64,000 bases of DNA from Carya illinoinensis. Taxonomy: Eukaryota; Streptophyta; Magnoliopsida; Fagales; Juglandaceae. Position 1 is the first letter of the stretch. Each line of letters starts with the position of its first letter. The notes under the pieces were generated by a model. That model had not been told where the DNA came from. It made no database searches and saw nothing but the letters and a program-made list of their open reading frames with translations. The stretch is from positions 24,835,001 to 24,899,000 of the forward strand of contig NC_056758.1 in NCBI RefSeq assembly GCF_018687715.1, given 5' to 3'. A program made the position numbers and the translations under genes. Of the stretch, positions 1 to 9,721 are shown piece after piece.

Positions 1-410
1 AAAAATGCCAAAGAAATGATAGGGCACTTTCCTCTACAAGTTCTTTCAAATACTTGGCATAAGAAACTCCTGAATTGCTAGGTTCAATAATCATAAACCC
101 CTGTTCTCTAAGCCACTCTAGATCTTTTGCAAGACCTTTTGATCGTTCCAATCCAATTTTTTTGAAATAGGGATAGGTAATGTCACTGGATTCATCAATG
201 ATGTGCTCCTTAGTGTCAAAGACGAGCTCTCTATCAACTAAATACTTGAAGTACCCATCTAAGCTTTGCACCCATGTTGCTCCACCAACACCACTGCCCT
301 CATCATTTTATGCCAAATTACCTTCCCCTTCTTTACTACTTTCACTTGATGAATCTTGGACATCGTTGACAGTGGCGTCGTTGTAGACCTCGATGTAGGC
401 TATGAGAAGC
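1..410 (-). pseudogene. HO2: Heme oxygenase 2-like fragment, broken, cut by window edge
   Basis: Read on the minus strand, about 310-1 encodes a heme-oxygenase segment: GYFKYLVDRELVFDT, then DESSDITYPYFKKIGLERSK, then DLEWLREQGFMIIEPSNSGV and SYAKYLKELVEESALSFLWHF up to the edge. The DES(S/N)D, GLER, DLEWLREQ and EPSN.GVSYAKYL blocks match plant HO2 (the non-canonical plastid paralogue) better than HO1. Upstream is a Ser/Glu-rich spacer (SSSESSKEGEG) like the acidic linker of HO2. A TAA at 308-310 interrupts the frame between spacer and domain, and no transit peptide is visible before it, so I call it a pseudogene. An alternative is an exon beginning just after the stop. The catalytic C-terminal half lies outside the window. 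HO cleaves heme in plastids for phytochrome chromophore supply; HO2 proteins are poorly active. Confidence 0.75.
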
Positions 411-1079
411 CTCACTCTCAGCTGAGTAATACAACATTGTAGAACTGGATGAGATGGTGGACATCGACGATGGTAACAATGGATATCGAGTTGCCACTAC
501 AACGACTTTAGGAGGTTATAAAGGTCGTCCTCATTGGGGGTCTGGTTCGTTGAGACGCCATGATGGTTAGATTTGGTGGAGAAGAATGAATATGGTACCT
601 TGGACAAAGGCTTTGGGTCCATTACCATTGCAAGGGTTGCCATTACTAGATGCAATTTGGGATTTCTTTTGTTGTAGTCTTTGTGTAGGAAATATGAATT
701 GAGAGGGAGGGTGTTCTCTTCAGCCACCAGAGGAGTCAAGAAGCCCCATAAATTTTTGATGGACTTCCATGGAGGATGTCATATTAGATGTAACCTTCTG
801 TTTGGGATCCCTATGAAGAATGTTTTAGCAACAGCAAATACCTTGGTGAGGTTTGTATCTATTGGTGTGTTCATTTCAATGCAGTCATGTTGTTGCTCCC
901 TCACGCAAGAGTATGTGATGTCGAGATCCATCCCCAATGGATCTCCTCCTTTTCTTGCCATGGATGATTTTTGTTAAGTGCAGCCATTGAAGGAGAAGTG
1001 AGGGAGAAAATAATTACGGATTTCTAAGAATAGAAGGAGGAGGAATCTCGGCAGGATCACCCTCTTTGGCTATTTCCTC
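411..1079. other. No recognisable gene
   Basis: Short open frames of up to 98 codons occur on both strands, but none shows a domain I recognise. The minus-strand frame at 497-739 runs toward the heme-oxygenase fragment without a visible splice junction. Probably eroded transposon or intron sequence. Confidence 0.3.
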
Positions 1080-1560
1080 CTATTCCTGCAATGCACGAAG
1101 CTGTTGCTCCAAGTAGTTAAATTTTTCTTCAAAATCCTTCCTAAAATCAGTCACACATTGCTGGAGAATTTTGAAACTTTCTTGCATTTGTTCAATTGAT
1201 TCTAAGATTTTGTCAAATGATACGTGAATTTCTTTCTTGATAGCATAAAGATCGGTGTCTTTCTGATACCAATCATAACACCCTCCAAGAACTAGATAAA
1301 ACAACAAGGGCTTGTTCTCTTTGAGGGGAGCTCCTTCAGAAAAAATCAAATAATGATAGAGACAAGCACAGAATGGTGCCTGTTTGCGAACTCTTTTGAC
1401 GTTGCAAAATGCCACATCATCAATTATTTTAAAAAAAGAAAAAGAAAAAGAGGGATGAAAAGCAAAACAGTGGGAAGAAATACATTCAAGCTTGGAAATC
1501 GCAGATCTCATCCTTCTCTCAGACCTCTTCATTTCTCTATTCTCATAAATACCATTCAAG
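1080..1560 (-). mobile_element. Possible 5' gag/PBS relic of an LTR retrotransposon
   Basis: On the minus strand, TTGGTATCAGA near 1268-1278 resembles an initiator-Met tRNA primer-binding site (TGGTATCAGAGC). It is followed at once by a frame with a heptad-like coiled coil (SFDKILESIEQMQESFKILQ, then DFEEKFNYLEQQLRALQE). That order (PBS, then a coiled-coil gag N-terminus) is common in Ty3 elements. No LTR ends or capsid domain were identified, so this is a weak call. Fragments at 497-961 could be later gag remains. Confidence 0.3.
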
Positions 1561-1925
1561 CTTAGAAGGGGAAATCATAGTTTGATTGGTTCAAGAGGTA
1601 GTGGGGAGCATCTTTACTCTAAAATTCATGCATGCATCTTTACTTGTGTATGCATGCATCTTGCTTTCGTTCTTGAGAACCACCCACTTGCTTCATTGTT
1701 GAGGTAGTTCTATTTGGAATTGTGTAGATGGAAAAAGAGAAAGATGACGCATTCCGCATAACACCTCCTATCACTAATCCATCAACCCCAGTATTGTACA
1801 CCTCTTTCAATAGTTGGCGTGTGTTTATTTTATGTGTAGTCATTTGACTACTTGGGTTGATTAACATTATGTTGCTACATGTTAGGACATATCAAGACTA
1901 CTTTATCCAGGCGTTTCAAACTATA
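1561..1925. other. Intergenic, nothing recognised
   Basis: Contains a 14-bp direct repeat of ATGCATGCATCTT type near 1628-1665 and no supportable coding sequence. Confidence 0.3.
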
Positions 1926-2660
1926 TGCCAAGTTACTACGGTCCAATGCCTCATGCGTGATTACCACTTTTTATGCCTCCTCCAAGTTCCAACCCATATC
2001 CCCATGAGTAACAGATGATCGTTGGATAGTAGTTTTAATTTTATGAATTTGAATTTTTGGTTTAATTATTTATTTTTTAAAATTTTTTTGAAAAACTACA
2101 GCAACAGCCATGAAACTCTACTTTCACTGCTTTGTCAAGTACTGGTGCCCTAAGTAGTTCTGCTACCTTGTATAGTTCTGCAATACCAATGATGGGACCT
2201 CCTCCAACTGCCTACCTATATCCATGGAGCAACCAAGTGATTATTTCTTGGAATATTATTGTAGTTAGTGTGCTTTAATTTTATGATCTATACAATATTT
2301 GGTCTAAGTATTTATGTTCACTTTTTATTTGAAAAACTGTAGCAACAAACATAGAACTCTACGATCGCTCCCATGTCTAGTTCTGCAACAATGTCAGCTC
2401 TAGGAAGCTGTCAGTCCTAGTGTAGCTACCAGTTCTAGTGTACAAAGCAGTGCTAGTGTAGCTACTAGCTCTTGTTCAGCTTTACTAGCATTTGTTCCTC
2501 TGACGAATGCCTACCCATATCCATGTGGCAGCAAGTTAATGTGTTTGATTTTCCATATGCATTGTCTTTTACATTATCCAAAACATATATTGTCATATAA
2601 TACTTTTTTCTCCTAATTTGCAAGAAAAATAAAATGCAGCAAAGTAACTCTATTGAAAGA
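1925..2660 (+). repeat. Three tandem exon-intron-like units upstream of the FRS pseudogene
   Basis: Three diverged copies follow each other. Each has an exon-like part ending with a Pro/Tyr-rich phrase (CCATATCC at about 1993, CTATATCCATGG at 2216, CCATATCCATGTGG at 2516), then a T-rich intron-like stretch ending in a pyrimidine tract and AG at about 2100, 2341 and 2638. The next unit begins CAACAGCC, CAACAAAC or CAAAGTAAC. Two of the introns share the phrase TTTAATTTTATGA and two share TTTGAAAAACT. The first exon-like part reads YMPSYYGPMPHA in one frame. This looks like duplication of an exon plus its downstream intron, probably a low-complexity N-terminal region of the downstream gene. Confidence 0.55.
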
Positions 2661-4860
2661 TTAGTGAGGCCACATTAGACTCAATAGATGTTAAAGTGCA
2701 ATTTAATGCTTCTTTGAGTAATACTGTTGAGACCAAAGAGGCTGGTAGTTCCGAATCACTTCATGTCAAGCCTACTGATGGGGGTGATATCATTGAGGTC
2801 CGAGGAGCCAAAGCCAAGAATGTGCTTTAAATAGAAGAATGCATTAATGACTTATTATAAACATTACAAAAAACAATGTGGTTTTCCTGTTATGACACAA
2901 AGAAGTAAAAGGGAGATGAATGAAACTGTCAAATATGTTATTTTGGGATGTGCTCGTGGTTACAAAGTATGGAATAGGGCGTCAAATGTCTCTAAGCCTC
3001 GGCCAACACGCAAGACAAATTGCAAGGCAAAGATGAATGTGATGTTAAAGAATGGGAAGCTGTGTGTCACATCGATTTTTGGTACACACAATCATGTACT
3101 CAGTCCAAAAAAATCCAAATTCTTCCGATGTAATAGAGAAGTTAATGAGTCTGTTAGGAGGGTATTGGATACAAATGATCAGCCTGGCATACGGATGAAT
3201 AAGAGTTTCTATGCTCTTGTGACTGAGGCAGGTGGGTTTGATAATGTATCATTTGGAGAAAAAAAATTGTCGTAACTATATTGATAAGGCGCGACACCTG
3301 CGTCTTGGTAAAGGTGGTGCTCAAGCACTTTTGGAATATTTTAGAATGATACAATACAAGAATGGTGGCTTTTTCGGCATCATGGAGGTGGATGATGAGG
3401 ATAGGATGAAAAATGTGTTTTGGACGGATGCCCATAATAGAGGGGCTACAACTATTTTTGAGATGTGGTAACATTCGATACCACATACCTAACAAATAGG
3501 TATGGAATGCCATTTGCACCTTTCGTGCGTGTAAACCACCATGGACAATCAATCCTTTGGGTGCAAGCCTTATTTTAAGTAAGGATACAGAATCATTTGC
3601 ATGGTTATTTAAAAGTTTGCTTGATTGCATGGATGTAAAAGCATCAAATACTATTATTACAAATCAAGATTGCGCAATGAAAAATGCGATCACCATTGTC
3701 TTTCCCAACACACAACATAGATATTGTTTGTGGCACATATGCAAAAGGTCCTTGAGAAACTTGATTCCCATAGTCAATACCAATCTAGCCTAAAAAGTAA
3801 GTTACTATCTTGAGTCTATCGAAGAATTTGAGAATTCTTGGAACGTCCTCAAGGGTACATTTAACTTGCATGAAAATGCATGGTTGGAAAGCTTATATGT
3901 AGAGAGACAGTTTTGAGTGCTTGTATATTTAAAGAACTCTTTTTGGGCTCGAATGAGTATAACTCAAAGTAGTGAGAACATGAATGGATATATGCATGCT
4001 AGGACAAACCTTAAAGAGTTTGTTGATCAGTTCAATAATGCATTGAAGAAAAAAATTGAGAATGAAAACCAAGTAGACTTTCATTCTTTCAACTTCACCA
4101 TTCCTTGCATATCACACTTGGCTCTTAAGAAGAAGTTTCAAGAGGTGTACACAAATGTAAAATTTAGAGAGGTTCAACAATAGATCATAGGAATGATATA
4201 TTGTCATTGTCATTTTCAGAAAATAGATAGAGTAATTGCAACTTACTCGATCAATGATGAAGTTAAGGCGGAAGATTTCATCAAGGAGATTACTTATACT
4301 ATTTTGTTTAATGAGGTCGAGTGTGAGGCAAAGTGTCTTTGCGAGTTGTTTGAGATGCGAGGGATGATATGTAGACATATTCTTGCTATCTTTTCATGTG
4401 GGAAAGTTTGTGAGTTGCTAGAAAAGTACATATTGGACCAATAGAGAGAGGACATAAAATGCAGGAATACTCTTATTCCAAGCAGTTATGATGTTACTGA
4501 TCAGAAACTAGAAACTGTTAGGTATAAACGTCTATTAAAGATTTGTTATGAGGTAATAATAAATGCAGCGTCATGTAATGGGCATACTGAAGATATGGTA
4601 TCAAAGTTGTATGCGATGAATGAGGTATACTACACCTTGAAGCCCCACAACATAGATTCTAATGTTGGAGTAAGTACTATGAATGTAGCCACGGAAGGAA
4701 GTTCAAAAATGTGCTAAATTCTCATGTTGTCAAAGATAAGGGAAGACTCTCGTGTAAGAGGAGGATGTCGACAATAGAGGAACAAATGAGGAAAATAAAA
4801 CTAAGGCCGTGAGAAAGAAAAAAGATAAAGGAAAAATCAAATTAGTGAGAGCATGGAAAA
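2640..4860 (+). pseudogene. FRS: FAR1-RELATED SEQUENCE (MULE-derived) pseudogene
   Basis: FAR1/FRS proteins are transcription factors domesticated from Mutator-like transposases. The order of domains is intact. A FAR1 DNA-binding domain lies at about 2800-3130 (EEPKPRMCFK, YYKHYKKQCGF, RKTNCKAKMNV, HNHVLSP). A MULE transposase core lies at about 3290-3830 (GGFFGIMEVDDEDRMKNVFW, NRYGMPFAPF, ILLGASL-like, IITNQDCAMKNAI, HRYCLWHI). A SWIM zinc finger lies at about 4310-4400 (CEAKCLCELFEMRGMICRHI, C-x-C...C-x-H). Lesions: TAG at 2832-2834, frame changes near 3240-3275 and 3470-3557, and stops at about 3791, 3915, 4181 and 4442. Without the lesions the length would suit a normal FRS protein of about 650-700 residues. 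It could instead be a degraded MULE transposase; I saw no terminal inverted repeats. Confidence 0.85.
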
Positions 4861-5730
4861 TCATATTTGAGGATTTGATAATATATTATTATTTGTGAAC
4901 TCTAATTATTTATTTATTTTTTATGTCGTAAAACGCATGGATTGGACATCGAACTATTAGAAAGTAGTGGAAATCAACTTGGCCTATCAAAAATGAGGAC
5001 TCAAGAAAATGTATAAACTCCTGTAATGGTGGTGGATCAAGAAAGTGTACAACGAGAAGTGATAGAGACACCAGAAATTGTACAAACTCTAGTGACAGGG
5101 ACACAAGAAAGTGTACCAAAGCCAACTTTAATTCATTTCTATTATTTGTATATTTTTTATGTGGATTTTACTTTGTCTACTATTACATACACAGATGCAA
5201 CTAGAGATAGATGGAACATAGTCAAAGATGACAAATGGAACACAACCAAATAGCATACTGTAGTAAGACTTTGAGAACGGGTGTTGGAGTATGATGTGTG
5301 TTGGTGGTGGTTTGTTAGTATTTGCGTGTTGGTAGTGATTTGTTTGAATAATAAAATATTAATAGTTTGATATGTTAGTTAACCTACATAGGTGATGGCA
5401 ATTAGCTTTAGACTTTTATGGTGATTAGATATATGGTTGTGCTAAGAGTTGTTAACAGTTGATGGATGATACTTGGTTATATTTTCATTACTTTTGCTGA
5501 GATCTTTTTCATCAGTGTAAGCATAGAGTGTTAATTCTTTTCATGTAAACATGGGCATGCTAATACTGGTGAGATAATGCACTTATTACTAGTACCTAGA
5601 GTGTGATTTGAGTATTTTTTTTTAAATATTAAATATTTTTTTAATTGAGACAAAGTCCTTACTAATCTTGGTTTTTAAAGTTGTTATGCCAAAATTTCAA
5701 AAATTTTAAAGTTTTTTTTTTTTTTAGCTG
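4861..5730. other. Intergenic, nothing recognised
   Basis: AT-rich, with a short run of diverged direct repeats of the type CAAGAAAGTGTACAA / CAAACTC near 5003-5120. These translate on the minus strand as an artefactual hydrophobic repeat. No domain seen. Confidence 0.3.
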
Positions 5731-5975
5731 GAGTCTAGTCTCCATGCAAGTGATGCTGAAGATATCATAACAAGGGCATGTTTCGAAATTGTTAAAGTTC
5801 CTATTTGTGCTCAACTCATTAATGTGGTTGTGGTGAATGTTCTCTATTCATTAATTTTCAATGTTTATTGTGGAATGATTGGAATACTAGTCTTGTGGGA
5901 ATGTTTCTTAGCTATATTTTGGCTTGTATTTTTTCTAATTTGTGATGTTTATAATTTTTCCATCTCAATAAACCC

Positions 5976-6128
5976 AAGTCTCCTACTGTATCTAGAATTC
6001 GTACTAAGATTCTCTATGCAACATCAAAGGACAGGTTCAGAAGGGAGATAGATGGCATCCATTACGAGATGCAAGCGACTGACCCAACTAAAATGGATCT
6101 CGAAGTCCTCAGAAACCATGCAAAATGA
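5976..6128 (+). pseudogene. ADF: Orphan last exon of actin-depolymerizing factor (ADF/cofilin)
   Basis: An open frame of 50 codons plus stop encodes the C-terminal ADF-homology segment: [20 protein letters not shown], then [20 protein letters not shown] and [20 protein letters not shown] is the actin-binding long-helix region and ATDPTEMDLEV is the normal family ending (here K for E). ADFs bind and sever actin filaments. The family's preceding residues, which include an invariant Trp before SP, are replaced by NKPK, and I could not find the first exons within the 1.2 kb upstream. It is therefore most likely a fragment captured with or without its flanks, not a functional gene. A distant upstream exon cannot be formally excluded. 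Confidence 0.8.
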
Positions 6129-7059
6129 GCACTAAAATGTTAATAATTTTATGCCTATATTTTTTTCTTTAATTCTTAGTTATGTCCAGACATTGCACTA
6201 TATTGGGGATAAAAACTTGTATGGTTCTTTTTCAGTTTGAATATTTTAATATGGTTACACCCAAGCTTTATAGGGATTTATTTGCAAATGATTTTAAGAA
6301 AATTCTGGGATAATTGGGTGATGAGTTTCCACCTTATTTCCCAAGCCAGATCTGAAAGTTTGGCCATCTCAATACATGATTAACATGATTTAAATGTGAT
6401 TAGTATGAGTTTGTAACTAACATGACTGTCTAGATGAAAAAAGTAATCCATAAACCTGTAATTTAGTCCTCACAAATATTGTGACCAATTATTTTCAACC
6501 GAAACACAAATGTGATCTTGGAAAGTTCATTTCACTCAAATACCTACTTTGTTAATAAGCAGTGGAATATTAAAGAACAATAAAGTCTAGAGATTGAGGA
6601 TGACTTTTTATAAATAAAGTCTCAAGTATATTTATTAAAGTCTGTACTTACAAACGCTAAGTTCCTATCAAATACAAATACAAAGTCTTCATCACTTTGA
6701 GCATATCAAATACAAGTAAATAACTATGGACATTAGCTATTGCCCATCAAGCAGTGTGCGTGCATGTCACATGTCAGCTTCTTGCCTACAAAGCTGGGTT
6801 TCATCGTTGTGGAGTGCCAATTCCCTCTTCCCAATCTCTTTTTCTCTCTTTTAAAGTTCTTTATCTTTCCTTAATATTTCTGCCTCTCTCTTTACAAGCG
6901 CTTGCTCTTTGTATTCACTACCATCTGCCCACTTGAAATATTTACAGTGTGGTAATCCCTAATTATACCTAAAAAAGATTAAGTATGTTTGATGTCAAAA
7001 TTTTGAATAAAATATTAATATCTAAACATAAACACACAAGTACTATTAATTGTATCTAC
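6129..7059. other. Intergenic, nothing recognised
   Basis: AT-rich sequence with only short open frames. No domain or repeat structure was recognised. Confidence 0.3.
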
Positions 7060-7212
7060 CTCTTTGTTGTACAGTGGACACCCAAAGAATGCTACTCTAG
7101 GATTTCTTGGCGTATTTGATATTCTAAGTACAACTTCTTTCCCACAGCTGCACATTGGGAAGGTAATCAATGTGCTATTAACAAGTGATGCTAAAGCAAC
7201 TAATGATGACAT
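7060..7212 (-). pseudogene. GRF-type zinc-finger exon (fragment)
   Basis: Starting at an ATG at 7212, the frame encodes 51 residues including CSCGKEVVLRISNTPRNPRV and AFFGCPLYNKE. This matches the first three zinc ligands and the NPxR-xFFxC signature of zf-GRF, a small single-stranded-nucleic-acid-binding finger found in many short plant proteins. The frame ends at a plausible donor, GAG|GTAGAT, at 7060/7059. The fourth ligand and the usual coiled coil plus C-terminal membrane segment should be in a second exon, which I did not find at lower coordinates. It may be an orphan exon or the start of a decayed gene. Confidence 0.55.
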
Positions 7213-8826
7213 CCTTAATTCTTTTTCCTGATGAAAGGATTAAAGGATGATTATTAATTCATGGTAACATAGCTTTGCCATCTCCTTTCAATGTCATTGA
7301 GAAAAATTCTCTAACATTGACTACCTAAGGTCACTAATAAGCAGTAGAGGCTACTTAGGGAGCATAAAGTGATGCAATGTGAAAAAGTCTACGCCCTCTA
7401 GTAGCTAATAATTGCAGTTCAAACTAATATACATAAAATGTAAAGCAAAAGCAACTTCTGTTAATAAGAGGTTAGATTTTCAAGCTATAGAAAGCTTTAA
7501 TTCTTGGCCCATCAAACAAATTATTATGAATTTGTAGCAAAAGTTCGTCCATAAATCAGTCATATACAACCTACAGGAAATCAACATATTAATGGGTAAA
7601 GCCTTTTGATAAATAATAAAGGATTTAACTGTTAGTAAAATACAAATAAAATAAGAACAAATTTTGAAATCTAAAACCAATTATGTTATCTTTTGAACTA
7701 ATAAGTAAAATTAAATGCTGCTTTATGGCATAGAATGAACAGCTTGAAGCATACAAAAAGGTCAAGTGATTAAAGAAATCTATGTTCTTGAATGATACTT
7801 TCAAGTAACTAGAAATCATAGCTCACATTTGGTTTACAGCTTGAAAATTGATGACAATCTCCATTGTAAGATCAAGAATGATAAAGATGAATACAACAAA
7901 AAGAAATAAATATGGAGTGCTCGTACACGAGTATAGATAGCATCAATTGGATATTACACTTGTTGATATGACAATTGGAGAAGATGATCAAATTTACCAC
8001 AAGAAACATCTTTTTGGTACTAGTATGTCATTTAGAAACAAGATTCCTACTAAAGGATAACTAGCACTACAATATAGCCTTATAAAAATCATTAAGAACC
8101 AAGATTCCTATTGAAAGCTTCATGTCTACTCATCAAAGACATGGGAATTCCCTCGTATACTTCTATTCTAATGCATTACACTCTTTCAACACACACGAAT
8201 GACACTCACATGTCGATACACACATTGTATATTAAATGCATGTTGTCAATATTCCTCACATTCCTTATTTTCCTATTTCTCCTAATTAAGGATTTGGAGG
8301 ATAAGAATGGGAATTTTTTTCACCAAACATGCAATAACAGTTCATTGCAAAGTATATTGACCACAACTTTCAACTGTAAATGTTTAAAAACCCCTATTGC
8401 TTTTTATCAAGGTAAAATCTGAAGTTAGATCAACTACCCATCTTTTCTTCTCCTCTTTTTCTTTTCCTCTTTTTCTTTTCATGCTCTGTAATGGTATTTC
8501 TTCAAGAAAACATATTAGAATGCCAAGAACACCCAAAAAAACTCAACCCATGAAACAAGAATCACAAACACGATGGAAAATAAACCAAGAATCTTTTGAA
8601 TTAATTCTTGGAAAAGGTTCTCAAGGAACGTTCAACCTCGAACACAAATCACATTTTAACAATTATGAACAAAAACTTAGTAATGAGAGTCCTGTCTATT
8701 TATACAAGAATCTACAAAAAAAAATAGAACAACGTCATAACAGAGTAAAAACACAACCATCGAACTCATTCCCTCGCCACCCCAAACAACACTCTAGTGT
8801 CTACTCATAAATGAAATGATAAATCC
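7213..8826. other. Intergenic, no supported gene
   Basis: The 137-codon plus frame at 8397-8810 has no recognised domain. On the minus strand, a TATAAATA box occurs near 8697-8706 in a U3/R-like context, so the 8400-8810 stretch may be part of an LTR or a promoter. Otherwise AT-rich and unassigned. Confidence 0.25.
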
Positions 8827-8939
8827 CTACAAGGTGGAAGACAAAATCGAGTAAATCATAATCGTATAGAAATGAAAGGGAATGGAGAGCATGGAAATGA
8901 ATGAGAGGCAAACCTTGGAAGGGGAAACACACCTTATAG

Positions 8940-9055
8940 AAAATCTTCGAAGAGAAAGAGAGACGAAGGTTGTCTTGTCTTTATATGCAACCTTGATCGG
9001 TGGAAAAATAAGCCAATCCCACGTGCACTTGGCCACCGTTTAGGGTTAGGGTTGG
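8940..9055 (-). promoter_or_regulatory. Promoter-like cluster: TATA box, CCAAT, G-box, telo-box
   Basis: Read leftward, the order is a telo-box-like repeat (CCAACCCTAACCCTAAA, 9038-9054), a G-box CACGTG (9020-9025), ATTGG (9013-9017), a TATA box ATATAAAG (8979-8986) and a CT-rich leader. This spacing is typical of plant promoters, and telo-boxes are frequent in ribosomal and cell-cycle gene promoters. I could not identify the gene it would drive, and the LINE begins just to its right, so it may be an orphaned promoter. Confidence 0.35.
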
Positions 9056-9155
9056 AGGTCACTAGAGAGGGAAGGGGAAGGGGAGGGAGAGCACCTGGTG
9101 TGACTAAAGAGGAAGTCAGCTTGAACCAAGCTATTTTCAATGTATAACTACACGA

Positions 9156-9721
9156 TAGGGGTAGCAATATGTTATATGATCCATTAACTCAATACGAACA
9201 CGACACAATAATAGCAAGTTAGGGTTTAATTTTAACGGGTTCGAATCAAAATGAATTGACCCGTTAAGACACGATTGCTTAACTGGTTGATAACAGGTCA
9301 ACCCGTCATAACACATTAAGAAAGTTAAAGTTACAATTATATCTCTATACTTAAAAGTAAAATTGTTAAAATTTCAATTTCGATATTTTTATTATTTGGA
9401 TTGTAATTTTGGACTTATAGTTAATTTTATAATTTTTATAGATATTGTGGTTTTAACATTTATATAAAATTATACTAAATTTAATCAGGTCAAACGGATT
9501 AATTTCAAGCCTATTCAACCCATTTACATAAAGAGTTTGAAACGGCTAATGGGTTAAAACAAGTTGACTCGATACGACCCGTTATATTAATGGATCATGT
9601 TAGGTTTTGAGATTTTGACACGATAAACTTAACGGGTTGGGTTAGGATTGACCTATATAGTATAATATACATATTTTGACACGATATGAGCACGACCCGT
9701 TAACATGATTTGACACCCCTA
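9156..9721. mobile_element. Non-autonomous hAT-like element inside LINE ORF1
   Basis: A 566-bp element with ends TAGGGGTAGCAA and TTGACACCCCTA (inverted repeats, 10 of 12 matching). It contains many copies of ACGGGTT / AACCCGT-type motifs and has no transposase. Flanks CTACACGA and CTATACAG are a decayed 8-bp duplication (5 of 8). The LINE reading frame (VQL / YSLSLDHFN) continues across the insertion site, which fixes the boundaries independently. Confidence 0.75.

Noticed and set aside
8397..8810. 137-codon ORF with LGKGSQGTF, resembling a kinase glycine loop
   Set aside because: No other kinase motif follows (no VAIK, HRD or DFG), and the minus strand has TATA/LTR-like structure; chance similarity.
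9038..9054. Interstitial telomere repeat
   Set aside because: Only two and a half TTTAGGG-like units; telo-box in a promoter context is a simpler reading.
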